Origin: an uncultured Bacteroidales bacterium
Lineage (GTDB): Bacteria > Bacteroidota > Bacteroidia > Bacteroidales > Bacteroidaceae
Length of the DNA stretch: 13,505 bases
Assembly: GCA_937995875.1 (NCBI GenBank)
Contig: CALKIW010000023.1
Span: forward strand, 1-13,505
Direction of reading: 5' to 3'
The translations under genes were made by a program, and so were the position numbers. Below are positions 1 through 6,790 of the stretch, in pieces. Position 1 is the first letter of the stretch; every line of letters starts with the position of its first letter. Below the pieces are notes generated by a model. It saw only the letters and a list, made by a program, of their open reading frames with translations. It was not told where the DNA came from and ran no database searches.

Positions 1-15
1 AAGATACAAGACAGA

Positions 16-80
16 GATTTCACAAATACAATATAGGAATTTCACACATGCCATATAGGCATTTCACAAACACCATATAG
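16..80. repeat. Three tandem ~22-bp repeats upstream of the first gene
   Basis: Three adjacent units lie at 16-36, 37-58 and 59-80. Each has the form G-(A/C)-ATTTCACA...CATATAG, and the spacer between the conserved TTTCACA and ATATAG blocks varies. The first unit is 21 bp and the other two are 22 bp, so the array is not a codon repeat. A decayed fourth unit may begin at 81. There is no unique spacer, so it is not CRISPR-like. The array may continue beyond the left edge. Its role is unknown. Confidence 0.75.
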
Positions 81-136
81 GACAATGCCCACACAGGTCA
101 TGCCTGTCATTTCAACCATCAACCGGAAACAACGAT

Positions 137-559
137 ATGGGAAGAAACAAATTCTCACAACAGGAAATCAAGGAAATCGGCAAGCTCCTCAGACTTAAAA
201 ATGCCGCCAACCGTGCCAAACAAAAGCTGATACGCCACGACCTGCGCGTGGATTATGAGTTCAACATCTCCGACTTCAACCTTCCCGGCAAAGCCTTTGG
301 CGAGGAAGATCTCCACGAAGCCATACGTCGCGGAGCCATTGCCGTGCTCGACGATGCCACCATCGCCGACATGAAGGAAAAGCGCGCAAGAGACAAGGCA
401 CGTGATGAAGCCGAAAGAGAAAAAGCTGCCATTGCCGACGGCGCCACCGATTGGAAGGCTGCCATGAAAGAATGGGAAGCTTGGGAAACCGAGAAAACAC
501 AGCAGGAGGAACACAACAACAATGGCGCAAATCAAGACAACACCCACCGGCAGCCATAG
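137..559 (+). CDS. Small charged hypothetical protein, Bacteroidales type
   Basis: I do not recognise a named family. The product is 140 residues, has no signal peptide, no membrane segment and no cysteine, so it is probably cytoplasmic. Residues 1-75 look like a compact domain: a basic helical start (KFSQQEIKEIGKLLRLKN), a DLRVDYEFNISDFN segment near 35-48, and an acidic/helical stretch to about 80. Residues 78-125 are extremely rich in Lys, Arg, Glu and Ala and should form one long charged helix or coiled coil. The last 20 residues are Gln/Asn-rich and look disordered. The ATG at 137 follows a purine-rich GGAAACAACGAT and is the first start in the frame. A strong terminator lies about 100 bp downstream, so this gene ends its transcript. 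I can propose no function. The composition would suit a nucleic-acid- or ribosome-associated protein, but that is a guess. Confidence 0.8.
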   Translation: MGRNKFSQQEIKEIGKLLRLKNAANRAKQKLIRHDLRVDYEFNISDFNLPGKAFGEEDLHEAIRRGAIAVLDDATIADMKEKRARDKARDEAEREKAAIADGATDWKAAMKEWEAWETEKTQQEEHNNNGANQDNTHRQP

Positions 560-605
560 TTCCGCACGTCTGCGCTACATCAAAGGCACTGTCGCGAAAG
601 TCTGA
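522..605 (+). CDS. Candidate 27-codon basic small ORF overlapping the 3' end of the preceding gene
   Basis: An ATG at 522 opens a 27-residue frame, different from the upstream gene's, and stops at TGA 603-605. The peptide has five Lys/Arg and no acidic residue, and ends RLRYIKGTVAKV. AGGAGG at 504-509 lies 12 bases before the ATG. That spacing is longer than ideal, and Bacteroidota rely little on Shine-Dalgarno pairing. It overlaps the preceding stop by 38 bases and ends 54 bases before the terminator stem. It may be chance. I list it because it sits in the same transcript and would be missed by length cut-offs. Confidence 0.2.
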   Translation: MAQIKTTPTGSHSSARLRYIKGTVAKV

Positions 606-659
606 AAGATTGGAGGCAGCGGCCCACCCGGCGAATGTTTTCCGAATATCGACCAACGA

Positions 660-697
660 AAAAGCCATCATTGTCAGCACAGACAATGATGGCTTTT
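660..697. terminator. Bidirectional intrinsic terminator with a perfect 16-bp stem
   Basis: AAAAGCCATCATTGTC (660-675) pairs without a mismatch with GACAATGATGGCTTTT (682-697) around the 6-base loop AGCACA. Reading plus, the stem ends in TTTT and more T-rich sequence follows. Reading minus, the stem ends in a T run before CG. It sits between the plus-strand hypothetical gene and the minus-strand tRNA-Tyr, so it can stop both converging transcripts. Confidence 0.85.
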
Positions 698-718
698 AGT
701 TTGCTTTTATAAATAAGG

Positions 719-801
719 TGGGTGGTGATGGATTCGAACCACCGAAGGCAAGAGCCAGCAGATTTACAGTCTGCCCCATTTGGCCACTCTGGTAACCACC
801 C
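719..801 (-). tRNA. tRNA-Tyr (anticodon GTA)
   Basis: Read on the minus strand, the 83-nt gene starts GGGTGGTTACC and folds as a class II tRNA. The acceptor GGGTGGT (801 to 795) pairs with ACCACCC (726 to 720), and the discriminator A is at 719. The anticodon stem GCAGA/TCTGC encloses the loop CTGTAAA with GTA at plus positions 765-767. A long variable arm comes next, then the T arm with GGTTCGAATCC. Class II shape plus a GTA anticodon is diagnostic for tyrosine. After the discriminator the DNA reads CCT, so the full CCA is not encoded and must be added after transcription. Confidence 0.95.
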
Positions 802-822
802 TTTGGTTTTATAAAGCGAGTG

Positions 823-830
823 CAAAGGTA
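823..830 (-). promoter_or_regulatory. Bacteroidota -7 box for tRNA-Tyr
   Basis: The minus strand reads TACCTTTG, an exact match to the Bacteroidota -7 consensus TAnnTTTG. It lies 22 bases before the first base of the mature tRNA, which leaves a short 5' leader. No convincing -33 TTTG is present upstream. It would give the tRNA its own promoter even though it lies downstream of the MATE gene on the same strand. Confidence 0.6.
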
Positions 831-986
831 TAGTCTTTGCTTGAGAACAGAGAATTTACCGTTTTTATTTCATATTTTTTAACAACTCCAAAACGGCATT
901 TTTCGTCCGTGTTTAGACGGCAGGACACATCCCGACGCTTTTTCCGCACACCCTTTCGCCCCGCACATCCGACGGTGTCCGAGCGG

Positions 987-2315
987 TCAAACCAATCTTG
1001 ACAGCGTGCGGCGGAAGAAATAATAGTAGAGCGCCGCAGCAATAGACAAGCCAACGGGACAGGCAAACCACACGCCCACCAAACCGCCATCCATCACGAT
1101 ACCAAACACATAGCTCAGCGGAATAGACGCCAAGAAATAGGCGACAAAGGCCACAAGCATGAGCGGTTTCACGTTTGACAAACCGCGCAACGCATTCGAG
1201 AACACACATTGCAGCCCGTCGGGAATCTGATAGATGAGCAGGGGCAAAACGGCACCGGCCACGAGAACTGTGATCTCCTCAGAGTCGGCGAAGAGCCAAC
1301 CGATGTCGTAGCGGAACACCCACACGGGGATGGCCACCAACACGGACACCACAAAACACAAGTGGAAGCCCGCCCAGGCCGTAGGCATAATCTTTCCATA
1401 GTCGTGCTGACCGTGAAAAAGACTGATTCTGATGGACACCGCCGCCGATATGGCATAGTAGATTTGGAAAAACAACTGACTGATAGCGAGCACTATCTGA
1501 TGCCCTGCCAGCGACGTAGCACCTATCCATCCCACAATGACGCTGCACAGCGACCACGCCCCCGACTCCATGCCCATCTGTAGGCCCAACGGCCAACCCA
1601 TGCGGTTGAGCAGCAGTTGGTCGGCCCGCGTCACCCGGCTCTGTCTGAAACTCCGGGCAAAAGGCTTGTAGCGCTTGCTCCCGAAAAACACGCAGGCAAT
1701 AGCGATCATCATCAGTACGCGCGAGAAAAGCGTGGCAATACCAGCCCCCAAAATACCCAGTTCGGGCATACCCAACTTACCGTAAATCAGCACCCAATTA
1801 CCAAAAATGTTCACAAGGTTTCCCGACAGCAATATCCACATCGGCGTCTTGGTGTCGGTGGAGCCGTCGGCCGTTTGCTTGAACACGTTAAACCAGCAAA
1901 CAAAGGGTAGCGACACTAAGTTTACAAGGTAATAGGGGCGCATATAGGGCAACAGTTCTTCGGGTTGGCCGAGCTTGTCTATAAAGAAATAGAGCACCCC
2001 GTAGATCGTCATCAAGAGCATCGCCAGCATGGTGTTGGCCGCAAGTCCGTTGCGCACCAACGCCCCGATGCGCCCCGTTTCCTCACGCCCGAAACTGTTG
2101 CCCACCAGTGGGGTTAGCCCATAGGCAAACCCCATTGCCACCAGAATGCCAAGCATGAAAATCTGCCCCACAAAGGCAGCCGCCGCCAGTTCCGACGTGG
2201 AATGGTGGCCTATCATGATGGTGTCGGCAAAAGTGAGGATAATCGTGCCTATCTGACCAATAACGATGGGAATACCCAACTTGATGAGGGGTGTATAAAA
2301 ATCTCTTGACAACAT
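987..2315 (-). CDS. MATE family efflux transporter (NorM-like)
   Basis: This 442-residue inner-membrane protein has about twelve hydrophobic segments and the usual two-lobed MATE pattern. Its length is normal for the family. MATE proteins export cationic drugs, dyes or metabolites in exchange for Na+ or H+. The N-terminal helix carries DTIMIG with Asp31, which by position corresponds to the TM1 cation-coupling Asp of NorM (inferred). A similar GGLVGVWFACPVG-type helix lies in the C-terminal lobe. The first ATG fits the family's N-terminus, which begins a few residues before TM1. The gene lies 82 bp downstream of the HAD gene on the same strand but has its own -7 box at 2337-2344, so it may be transcribed both alone and by read-through. 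The region down to the tRNA promoter (831-986) contains no gene and no strong terminator that I can see. The substrate cannot be read from the sequence. Confidence 0.9.
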   Translation of the reverse strand: MLSRDFYTPLIKLGIPIVIGQIGTIILTFADTIMIGHHSTSELAAAAFVGQIFMLGILVAMGFAYGLTPLVGNSFGREETGRIGALVRNGLAANTMLAMLLMTIYGVLYFFIDKLGQPEELLPYMRPYYLVNLVSLPFVCWFNVFKQTADGSTDTKTPMWILLSGNLVNIFGNWVLIYGKLGMPELGILGAGIATLFSRVLMMIAIACVFFGSKRYKPFARSFRQSRVTRADQLLLNRMGWPLGLQMGMESGAWSLCSVIVGWIGATSLAGHQIVLAISQLFFQIYYAISAAVSIRISLFHGQHDYGKIMPTAWAGFHLCFVVSVLVAIPVWVFRYDIGWLFADSEEITVLVAGAVLPLLIYQIPDGLQCVFSNALRGLSNVKPLMLVAFVAYFLASIPLSYVFGIVMDGGLVGVWFACPVGLSIAAALYYYFFRRTLSRLV

Positions 2316-2336
2316 GATGAATCAAAAATTGAGATG

Positions 2337-2344
2337 CAAAGGTA
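2337..2344 (-). promoter_or_regulatory. -7 box upstream of the MATE gene
   Basis: The minus strand reads TACCTTTG, a full TAnnTTTG match, 21 bases before the MATE start codon. A possible -33 TTG lies 23 bases further upstream, which is slightly longer than the usual spacing. It lies in the 82-bp gap after the HAD stop codon, so transcription of the exporter could be independent of the upstream pair. Confidence 0.5.
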
Positions 2345-2397
2345 CGCTTTTTTGTCTACATATCCATCAACCCCCGCTATTATCTGCCTTTCCGACC

Positions 2398-3117
2398 CTA
2401 CAACACTTCCATGATTTCGCGCAGCGTCTCCACCTCATAGGTCACGGGGCGGGGCGGCTCAAATGCCTTGTCCCATCGCTTGAAAAACAGGGTGTCGAGG
2501 CCCGCGTTCATCGCTCCTTCGATGTCGGTGTTGTAGTTGTCGCCTATCATCAGCGTGCGCTCACGGGGCGCTCCGGACACACGAAACGCATGGTCGAAAA
2601 ACTGCTTCGAGGGCTTGTTAGCACCCGCATCCTCACTGAGAATGATGGTATCGAAATAGTGGTACAATCCGCAAGCCTTCAGTTTCTTGTATTGCACCTC
2701 ATGGAAACCATTGCTGCAGATGTGCATCCGGTAGCCCTTCGCCCGAAGATAGTCCATCAACTCACGTGCACCTTCCACCACACCCGGCTTTGCCGAACAC
2801 AATTCCAGAAAACGGTCGCTCATGCGGCCGCAATAGTCGGCGTCGGGCCACGACGGGTCGTCGTGCTGTCCCAACGACAGCGGGCGCCTGAAACGCTCCA
2901 ATATCAGGTAGTCGCGCGAAATCTCGCCCCGCGAGTATTGCGCCCACAACGCTACGTTCGTCTTCCAATAGGCATCGCGAAACGTGCAGACATCATCGAA
3001 GCGTTCGCCCAAGCGAAACTCGTCGAACAGCTCGCCCAAGGCAATGGTTGCGTTGCCGTGCGTGTCGTAAAGAGTATCGTCGAAGTCGATAAACAGGTCG
3101 GTATAGGTCTGTCTCAT
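2398..3117 (-). CDS. HAD-superfamily hydrolase, YjjG-like pyrimidine nucleotidase
   Basis: The product has 239 residues and all four HAD motifs. Motif I is DFDDTLYD at 11-18 (nucleophile Asp11, acid/base Asp13). Motif II is ICSNG at 133-137 (Ser135). Motif III has Lys168 in ANKPS. Motif IV is GDNYNTD at 192-198 (Asp193 and Asp198 for Mg2+). The helical cap between motifs I and II (about 20-110) and the overall length suit the YjjG family, which dephosphorylates non-canonical pyrimidine nucleoside monophosphates in the cytoplasm. The exact substrate is inferred. I chose the ATG at 3117 over an in-frame ATG at 3153. It forms an ATGA overlap with the flavin-reductase stop codon and leaves the usual short lead into motif I. 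The overlap suggests translational coupling. Confidence 0.88.
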   Translation of the reverse strand: MRQTYTDLFIDFDDTLYDTHGNATIALGELFDEFRLGERFDDVCTFRDAYWKTNVALWAQYSRGEISRDYLILERFRRPLSLGQHDDPSWPDADYCGRMSDRFLELCSAKPGVVEGARELMDYLRAKGYRMHICSNGFHEVQYKKLKACGLYHYFDTIILSEDAGANKPSKQFFDHAFRVSGAPRERTLMIGDNYNTDIEGAMNAGLDTLFFKRWDKAFEPPRPVTYEVETLREIMEVL

Positions 3118-3677
3118 TTGAACTTTCCTCCCGATTTCCAGGCGTTTCCGCATTTCCCGCCTATTTCATAATAACCGTTTTTCATCATGTCGAACACAAA
3201 AGCATGCAGCTTTTCGGCGTCAATCTTCCCCTGCCCGTCGAGCACCCGCTCGTCGGCTTTCACATCCACGATTTCGCCAAGAAACCGCAGACCGTAGGGT
3301 TGTTGCTGCTCCTCCACGAGCACACACTCCAGCGTCACGGGATATTCCGACACGATGGGCGCGTCTACCTTGTCGCTTTTCACGGCATGAAGTCCCGTGC
3401 GCTCAAACTTGTCGGGCACGTTCCTGCCACTCACCATGCCGAAATAGTCGGACGCTTCCAGCGTGTCCACACCGGGAACGGCCAGCGTGAAAGCCTTCCG
3501 TCTGCGCAGATTTGCGCACGTCTGATGGTCGGCCGCAATGTTGAGCGCCACCATCTTGTAATCCACAATGCCACCCCATGCCATCATCATCTGATTCACC
3601 GTGTCGTCGTCGTTGTACGTTCCAATCATGTACACGGGCTGGGGAAACAGCCAGGGATGAATTCCTAAACTTTTCAT
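3114..3677 (-). CDS. Flavin-reductase-like FMN-binding protein (flavoredoxin type)
   Basis: This 187-residue protein resembles the flavin reductase-like / flavoredoxin group, which bind FMN in a split beta-barrel and reduce flavin or pass electrons in the cytoplasm. Supporting features are the N-terminal PQPVYMIGTYN strand (13-23), the MMMAWGG segment, the NLRRRKAFTLAVP helix-strand unit, and the DYFGMVSGRNVPDKF segment, which in relatives lies near the flavin. There is no signal peptide. It is the first gene of an apparent pair: its TGA overlaps the ATG of the HAD gene. The two could act on related nucleotide or flavin phosphates, but the sequence does not show this. No clear TAnnTTTG box is present in the first 80 bases upstream, so the promoter is unassigned. 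The electron donor and physiological partner are unknown. Confidence 0.82.
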   Translation of the reverse strand: MKSLGIHPWLFPQPVYMIGTYNDDDTVNQMMMAWGGIVDYKMVALNIAADHQTCANLRRRKAFTLAVPGVDTLEASDYFGMVSGRNVPDKFERTGLHAVKSDKVDAPIVSEYPVTLECVLVEEQQQPYGLRFLGEIVDVKADERVLDGQGKIDAEKLHAFVFDMMKNGYYEIGGKCGNAWKSGGKFK

Positions 3678-3903
3678 AAACTGTTATTTTGAGGTGGAGA
3701 TAATCTATAACCACCGTAGATTTACTATGTTTTGATGCAGCTGACGTCCGGCCACCTCTCGCAGCAGCGCACGGAGCAATGTTCGTCCGCCTGTGTCCGC
3801 TCACCGTGCAGGTTGGGAAACGCCGCACGACGCCCCACTGCAAGCACTGTACGACCGTGTCTTCCAAACGGCCTCAACATCCGGTAACGTCAAGTTTTCT
3901 TCA

Positions 3904-3956
3904 CCAAAAACGGGTCACAGAAACCAGACGTTCGGGAAATCGAAATCCCGTTTTGG
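3904..3956. repeat. Long inverted repeat CCAAAAACGGG / CCCGTTTTGG
   Basis: The left arm 3904-3914 pairs with the right arm 3947-3956, with a single bulged A. Inside the 32-base loop CGGGA (3933-3937) can also pair with TCCCG (3946-3950), giving a competing smaller hairpin. There is no T run after the right arm, and the nearest gene end is far away, so it does not look like a simple terminator. Confidence 0.6.
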
Positions 3957-4024
3957 AGGGCAAAAACGTTCAGAAACGCCCCTTCTCTCATCGCTCGAAC
4001 TACCGTTTTTTCTTCATCGAGGTG

Positions 4025-4134
4025 CGGATAGGCCTTAACCGGGATGCGAGGAAGCCCCAACCGCTCAGCGGATAAGGCTCAGGCGCACTGCGAATACGGC
4101 CTAACCGCACTGCCGTTAGGCCGTAACCGCAGGC
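4025..4134. repeat. REP-like cluster of AACCG repeats with a perfect 11-bp hairpin
   Basis: A short motif of the form GCC(N)(T/C)AACCG occurs directly at about 4032-4041, 4055-4063, 4099-4107 and 4120-4129, and inverted at 4112-4122. TACGGCCTAAC (4095-4105) and GTTAGGCCGTA (4115-4125) form a perfect 11-bp stem around a 9-base loop. GCGGATA also occurs twice, at 4024-4030 and 4068-4074. This resembles a bacterial repetitive extragenic palindrome, but its copy number in the genome cannot be seen from one window. Confidence 0.65.
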
Positions 4135-4237
4135 CCTGTAGAAAACTCCCCGCGAGCCATTTTGCAATTAAACAGGCAATTCCCTGTCTGCTAACAACTT
4201 GCGTAAAACCCAAATTCCGAGCTTATTTCCACCGAAA

Positions 4238-4263
4238 GTATTTCGCGTTTGAAATACGCGAAA
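4238..4263. repeat. Interlocked inverted repeats (two alternative hairpins)
   Basis: GTATTTC (4238-4244) pairs with GAAATAC (4251-4257) around a 6-base loop. Overlapping it, TTTCGCGT (4241-4248) pairs with ACGCGAAA (4256-4263). The two pairings share bases and exclude each other. It lies about 60 bases beyond the POT terminator. Confidence 0.55.
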
Positions 4264-4320
4264 ATAGAGAAGGGGTTTGTCAATAAAAATGACAGATTGT
4301 CGGAGCATGGCCGCAGAATG

Positions 4321-4366
4321 AAAAAATGCCCGCGAGAGATTGCCAACAGCTGTCTCGCGCGAGCAT
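4321..4366 (-). terminator. Intrinsic terminator of the POT transporter gene
   Basis: On the minus strand ATGCTCGCGCGAGA (4366 to 4353) pairs with TCTCGCGGGCAT (4338 to 4327), with a two-base bulge. A TTTTTT run follows immediately (4326 to 4321). It starts about 30 bases after the POT stop codon and is the right shape and orientation for Rho-independent termination of that gene. Confidence 0.8.
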
Positions 4367-4398
4367 AGTTTTCTATTGTCCAAGAGCCTGACCGTCTA

Positions 4399-5925
4399 TC
4401 AACAAACCTTTTCGAGCTTCTTCATTACGGAGAAAATGAAGACAAACGAAGCCAGACAGAGGGCCACGAGCACGCCCCACACCATGGTGAGCGGCACGGC
4501 TTTCCACAGATAAGCAGGGATCTGCACGAGGAAGTTGCCAATGGCTGTGGCACCAAACCAGCATCCCATCATCAGACCCTGATATTTGGCGGGAGCCACC
4601 TTGCTCACAAAGCTGATACCCATTGGCGACAGCATGAGTTCGGCAAAAGTCAGCACCAAATAGGTGGAAACCAGCCACATGGGCGATACACGCTGCTCAT
4701 CGGTGAGCGTGTAGCTCAACCCCACAGAGGCGGCAATCATCACCACGAAACCCAATCCGGCCACAAGCATACCGTAACCAATCTTGCGGGGAGCAGAAGG
4801 CTCCTTGCCGCGTGAGGCCAACCATCCGAAAAGCGCCATGCTCAACGGGGTGAGAGCCACCACAAAAGACGGGTTGAACTGCTGGAAGATGGGGGCAGAA
4901 ACCTCCACAACCTCTCCGCTGCTCATCAGTGCGCTGTACTTATAAACCAAGAAAGCCAGAGAGGCGAGTATCACCAAGACGGAGATATTCCGGCCTTTCT
5001 TGGTCTTGCTCTGGAAGAAAGCCACAACCGCATAGATGATAAAGATACCGGCCACCATATTAGTCACGTCGAACAGCATGGCAATAAGCCCGGTAGCACT
5101 GGTCTGGGTGAAGTCGCGCGCGAAGAAGGTCAGCGTCAATCCGTTCTGATGGAAGGCCATCCAGAAGAAGATTACGACGGCAAACACCAAGAACAAAGCT
5201 ACGAGGCGGCTCTTGGTATCGGCCTTTTCCTCAGGCGTCTCCACGTGTTTCTCCTCATTTTTCTCCTCCACATTCACCGTCTTCGACTTAGACGAGGTCT
5301 CGATGTGGGCAAACGTGTAATGGAAAACGTGGTAGATGGCCATCGAAACCACCAGCGACACGCAGGCCACGCCAAAAGCATAGTGATAGGCCACCTGCTC
5401 GGTCACACCGAAAGTATCTTGTGCCCAGTGCATCAGTTTGAGGGCGGCGGTAGGAGCAAACAAGGCTCCGATATTGATAGCCATATAGAAAATGGAGAAG
5501 CCGTTGTCTCGCTGACCGGCCAGTTCAGGCGTGTCGTAGAGTTTTCCGACCATCACTTGGAGGTTGCCTTTGAACAGACTCGTACCAATACTGATCATCA
5601 GCAGGGCGGCAATCATGATTACGACGGCCGGTGTGCCTGCTCCGGCGGGAATAGCCATGAGCAGATAGCCCAAGAACATCACGATGATACCGATGGTTAC
5701 GCAGCGGCCAAAGCCAATCTTGTCGGCCACAGCTCCACCCACGATGGGGAGGAAATAGACCAACATCAGGAACGTGGAGAACACGGTGCCCGTCAGTCCT
5801 TCTCCCCAGCCGAAGTTGGCTTGGAGAAAGAGGGCAAAGATGGCCAACATGGTGTAGTAGCCAAATCGCTCACCGGTGTTGGCGAGGGCTAAGGCAAAGA
5901 GGCCTTTGGGTTGATTTTGAAACAT
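4399..5925 (-). CDS. POT family (PTR2) proton-dependent oligopeptide transporter
   Basis: This 508-residue inner-membrane protein carries the hallmarks of the POT/PTR2 family, which import di- and tripeptides with protons. The first helix has GERFGYY at 18-24. GGAVADKIGFGR at 63-74 is the cytoplasmic loop of the family signature. FYMAINIGA at 146-154 is the FYxxINxG signature. FWMAFHQNG at 254-262 is the conserved central helix. Between about 207 and 240 a highly charged Lys/Glu loop joins the two six-helix halves. One feature is unusual: the ExxER proton-coupling motif reads NTGER (Asn16), so the first glutamate is absent while Glu19 and Arg20 are kept. The gene stands alone, with an 8-bp tandem repeat directly before the start codon and a terminator after it. 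No TAnnTTTG box is evident upstream. Peptide uptake suits an asaccharolytic or proteolytic lifestyle. Confidence 0.9.
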   Translation of the reverse strand: MFQNQPKGLFALALANTGERFGYYTMLAIFALFLQANFGWGEGLTGTVFSTFLMLVYFLPIVGGAVADKIGFGRCVTIGIIVMFLGYLLMAIPAGAGTPAVVIMIAALLMISIGTSLFKGNLQVMVGKLYDTPELAGQRDNGFSIFYMAINIGALFAPTAALKLMHWAQDTFGVTEQVAYHYAFGVACVSLVVSMAIYHVFHYTFAHIETSSKSKTVNVEEKNEEKHVETPEEKADTKSRLVALFLVFAVVIFFWMAFHQNGLTLTFFARDFTQTSATGLIAMLFDVTNMVAGIFIIYAVVAFFQSKTKKGRNISVLVILASLAFLVYKYSALMSSGEVVEVSAPIFQQFNPSFVVALTPLSMALFGWLASRGKEPSAPRKIGYGMLVAGLGFVVMIAASVGLSYTLTDEQRVSPMWLVSTYLVLTFAELMLSPMGISFVSKVAPAKYQGLMMGCWFGATAIGNFLVQIPAYLWKAVPLTMVWGVLVALCLASFVFIFSVMKKLEKVC

Positions 5926-5949
5926 ATTGATTTATTGGTTTATTGGTTT
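5926..5949. repeat. Three 8-bp tandem repeats abutting the POT start codon
   Basis: ATTGATTT, ATTGGTTT and ATTGGTTT lie at 5926-5933, 5934-5941 and 5942-5949, right up to the start codon (on the minus strand the unit reads AAACCAAT). They occupy the position where a ribosome-binding site would lie. A change in copy number would alter the 5' leader but not the reading frame. Confidence 0.7.
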
Positions 5950-6034
5950 ATGATTCTGTGTTGAACAGTCTATCTTTTTTTGTTGATTCGTTTATAATTT
6001 CACGTTGGACATTCGTGAATGCTGTGGCAACCGG

Positions 6035-6787
6035 CTATTTCCCTTTCGACCTTCTATAACGTGTCAGGTCGAAAAGATAGCCCAGTTTCACGGTGATGGT
6101 GTTGAAATTGCTCGACCCGAAAAAGTCGCGTTTGGTGTCGCCATAGATGCTTCCCAAACCGTAATAGTAGCGAGCTTCGAGCAGGAAACGCCCCACCTTG
6201 GGAAGCGTGTATTCCACGCCAATTCCGGCCGTAATGCCATAGTCGAACTTGTTTTCTACGGCCATCGTGTCCTGCGCCACGATGGTGTTAACGCGGTCGG
6301 CCATGTTTTTGCTGTTCCAGTCAAAATTCGTCTTGGTGCTCTCGCTCAAATAGCAGCCAAACTGCGGACCGGCATTCACGAAGAAGTTCACGCCCTTGTC
6401 TTCTCTTCCCCATGCCAAATGGGCCATGAACGGCACCTGAACGTAGTTGATGGTGCGGCTGTATTCCTCAGGCTGCCCCGTTGTGCCGTTGATGACGGGC
6501 TGGTCGTTCACATCGCGGATGTCTTCGTTCCACCCCATCTGTCCGTAATTCACCTCGACGGCCACCGAAGCGATGGTGGAAAAATATTTCTCCACCGTGT
6601 AGCGCATGGACAGACCGCCCGTAATGCCACCCTTCATTTTCTGTGACACCTTAGGAGTGAAGCTGACGGTAGACAGATTATATCCACCGCTGACACCTAC
6701 GGAGAATGTGTTGCGGTGTTCGCCAATCTGAGCCTTGACGCACATCGGCATCATCAACATTAGTGCGAAGAAAAAATGTTTTGTCAT
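6035..6787 (-). CDS. PorT-family outer-membrane beta-barrel protein
   Basis: This 250-residue exported protein has a signal peptide at 1-19 (MTKHFFFALMLMMPMCVKA, cleavage before QIGE). Alternating amphipathic strands with aromatic residues follow: GVSGGYNLSTVSF, GLSMRYTVEK, VAVEVNYGQMGW, YVQVPFMAHLAW, FFVNAGPQFGCYL, GITAGIGVEYTL, FLLEARYYYGLGS. The last strand is ITVKLGYLFDL near the C-terminus. This is the pattern of the small PorT-like barrels of Bacteroidales. PorT itself takes part in type IX secretion in Porphyromonas. This gene may be a true functional relative or only a fold relative, and I cannot tell which. It starts 3 bp after the stop of the LysM/binding-fold gene, so the two are almost certainly co-transcribed and may act together across the periplasm. 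A short 6-bp inverted repeat lies just downstream at 5999-6019, but I see no strong terminator. Confidence 0.78.
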   Translation of the reverse strand: MTKHFFFALMLMMPMCVKAQIGEHRNTFSVGVSGGYNLSTVSFTPKVSQKMKGGITGGLSMRYTVEKYFSTIASVAVEVNYGQMGWNEDIRDVNDQPVINGTTGQPEEYSRTINYVQVPFMAHLAWGREDKGVNFFVNAGPQFGCYLSESTKTNFDWNSKNMADRVNTIVAQDTMAVENKFDYGITAGIGVEYTLPKVGRFLLEARYYYGLGSIYGDTKRDFFGSSNFNTITVKLGYLFDLTRYRRSKGK

Positions 6788-6790
6788 AAA

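Larger units (their letters stand above)
3678..4320. other. Gene-free intergenic region rich in inverted and direct repeats
   Basis: I find no convincing gene on either strand here. The open frames have low-complexity, basic, non-protein-like translations. From 3678 to about 3900 the sequence is GC-rich and featureless. From about 3900 to 4265 it holds several nested inverted repeats and a repeated AACCG motif, listed separately. It separates the flavin-reductase gene from the terminator of the POT gene. Both neighbours are on the minus strand, so any promoter for the flavin-reductase pair should lie here. A dispersed intergenic element or a structured RNA are both possible. Confidence 0.7.

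Noticed and set aside
16..80. CRISPR array
   Set aside because: The units are directly adjacent without unique spacers, and there are no cas genes.
451..699. 82-codon frame overlapping the first gene
   Set aside because: It reads straight through the 16-bp terminator stem, and its translation is not protein-like.
880..986. Terminator for the MATE gene
   Set aside because: Only weak 4-bp pairings (such as CGTC/GACG) are present before short T runs. They are too weak to call.
3118..3153. Longer HAD start at 3153
   Set aside because: It would place the start deep inside the flavin-reductase gene and add 12 residues not needed by the HAD fold. The ATGA overlap at 3117 is the better start.
2314..3171. 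Plus-strand open frame of 285 codons opposite the HAD gene
   Set aside because: The minus strand carries all four HAD motifs. The plus translation has no domain features and would cross the MATE promoter.
3779..4075. Plus-strand open frame of 98 codons in the 3678-4398 gap
   Set aside because: Very basic, low-complexity translation that runs through inverted repeats, with no promoter box. Probably chance.
5149..5892. Plus-strand open frame of 247 codons opposite the POT gene
   Set aside because: His/Gly/Glu-rich translation with no domain. It is complementary to the well-supported transporter.
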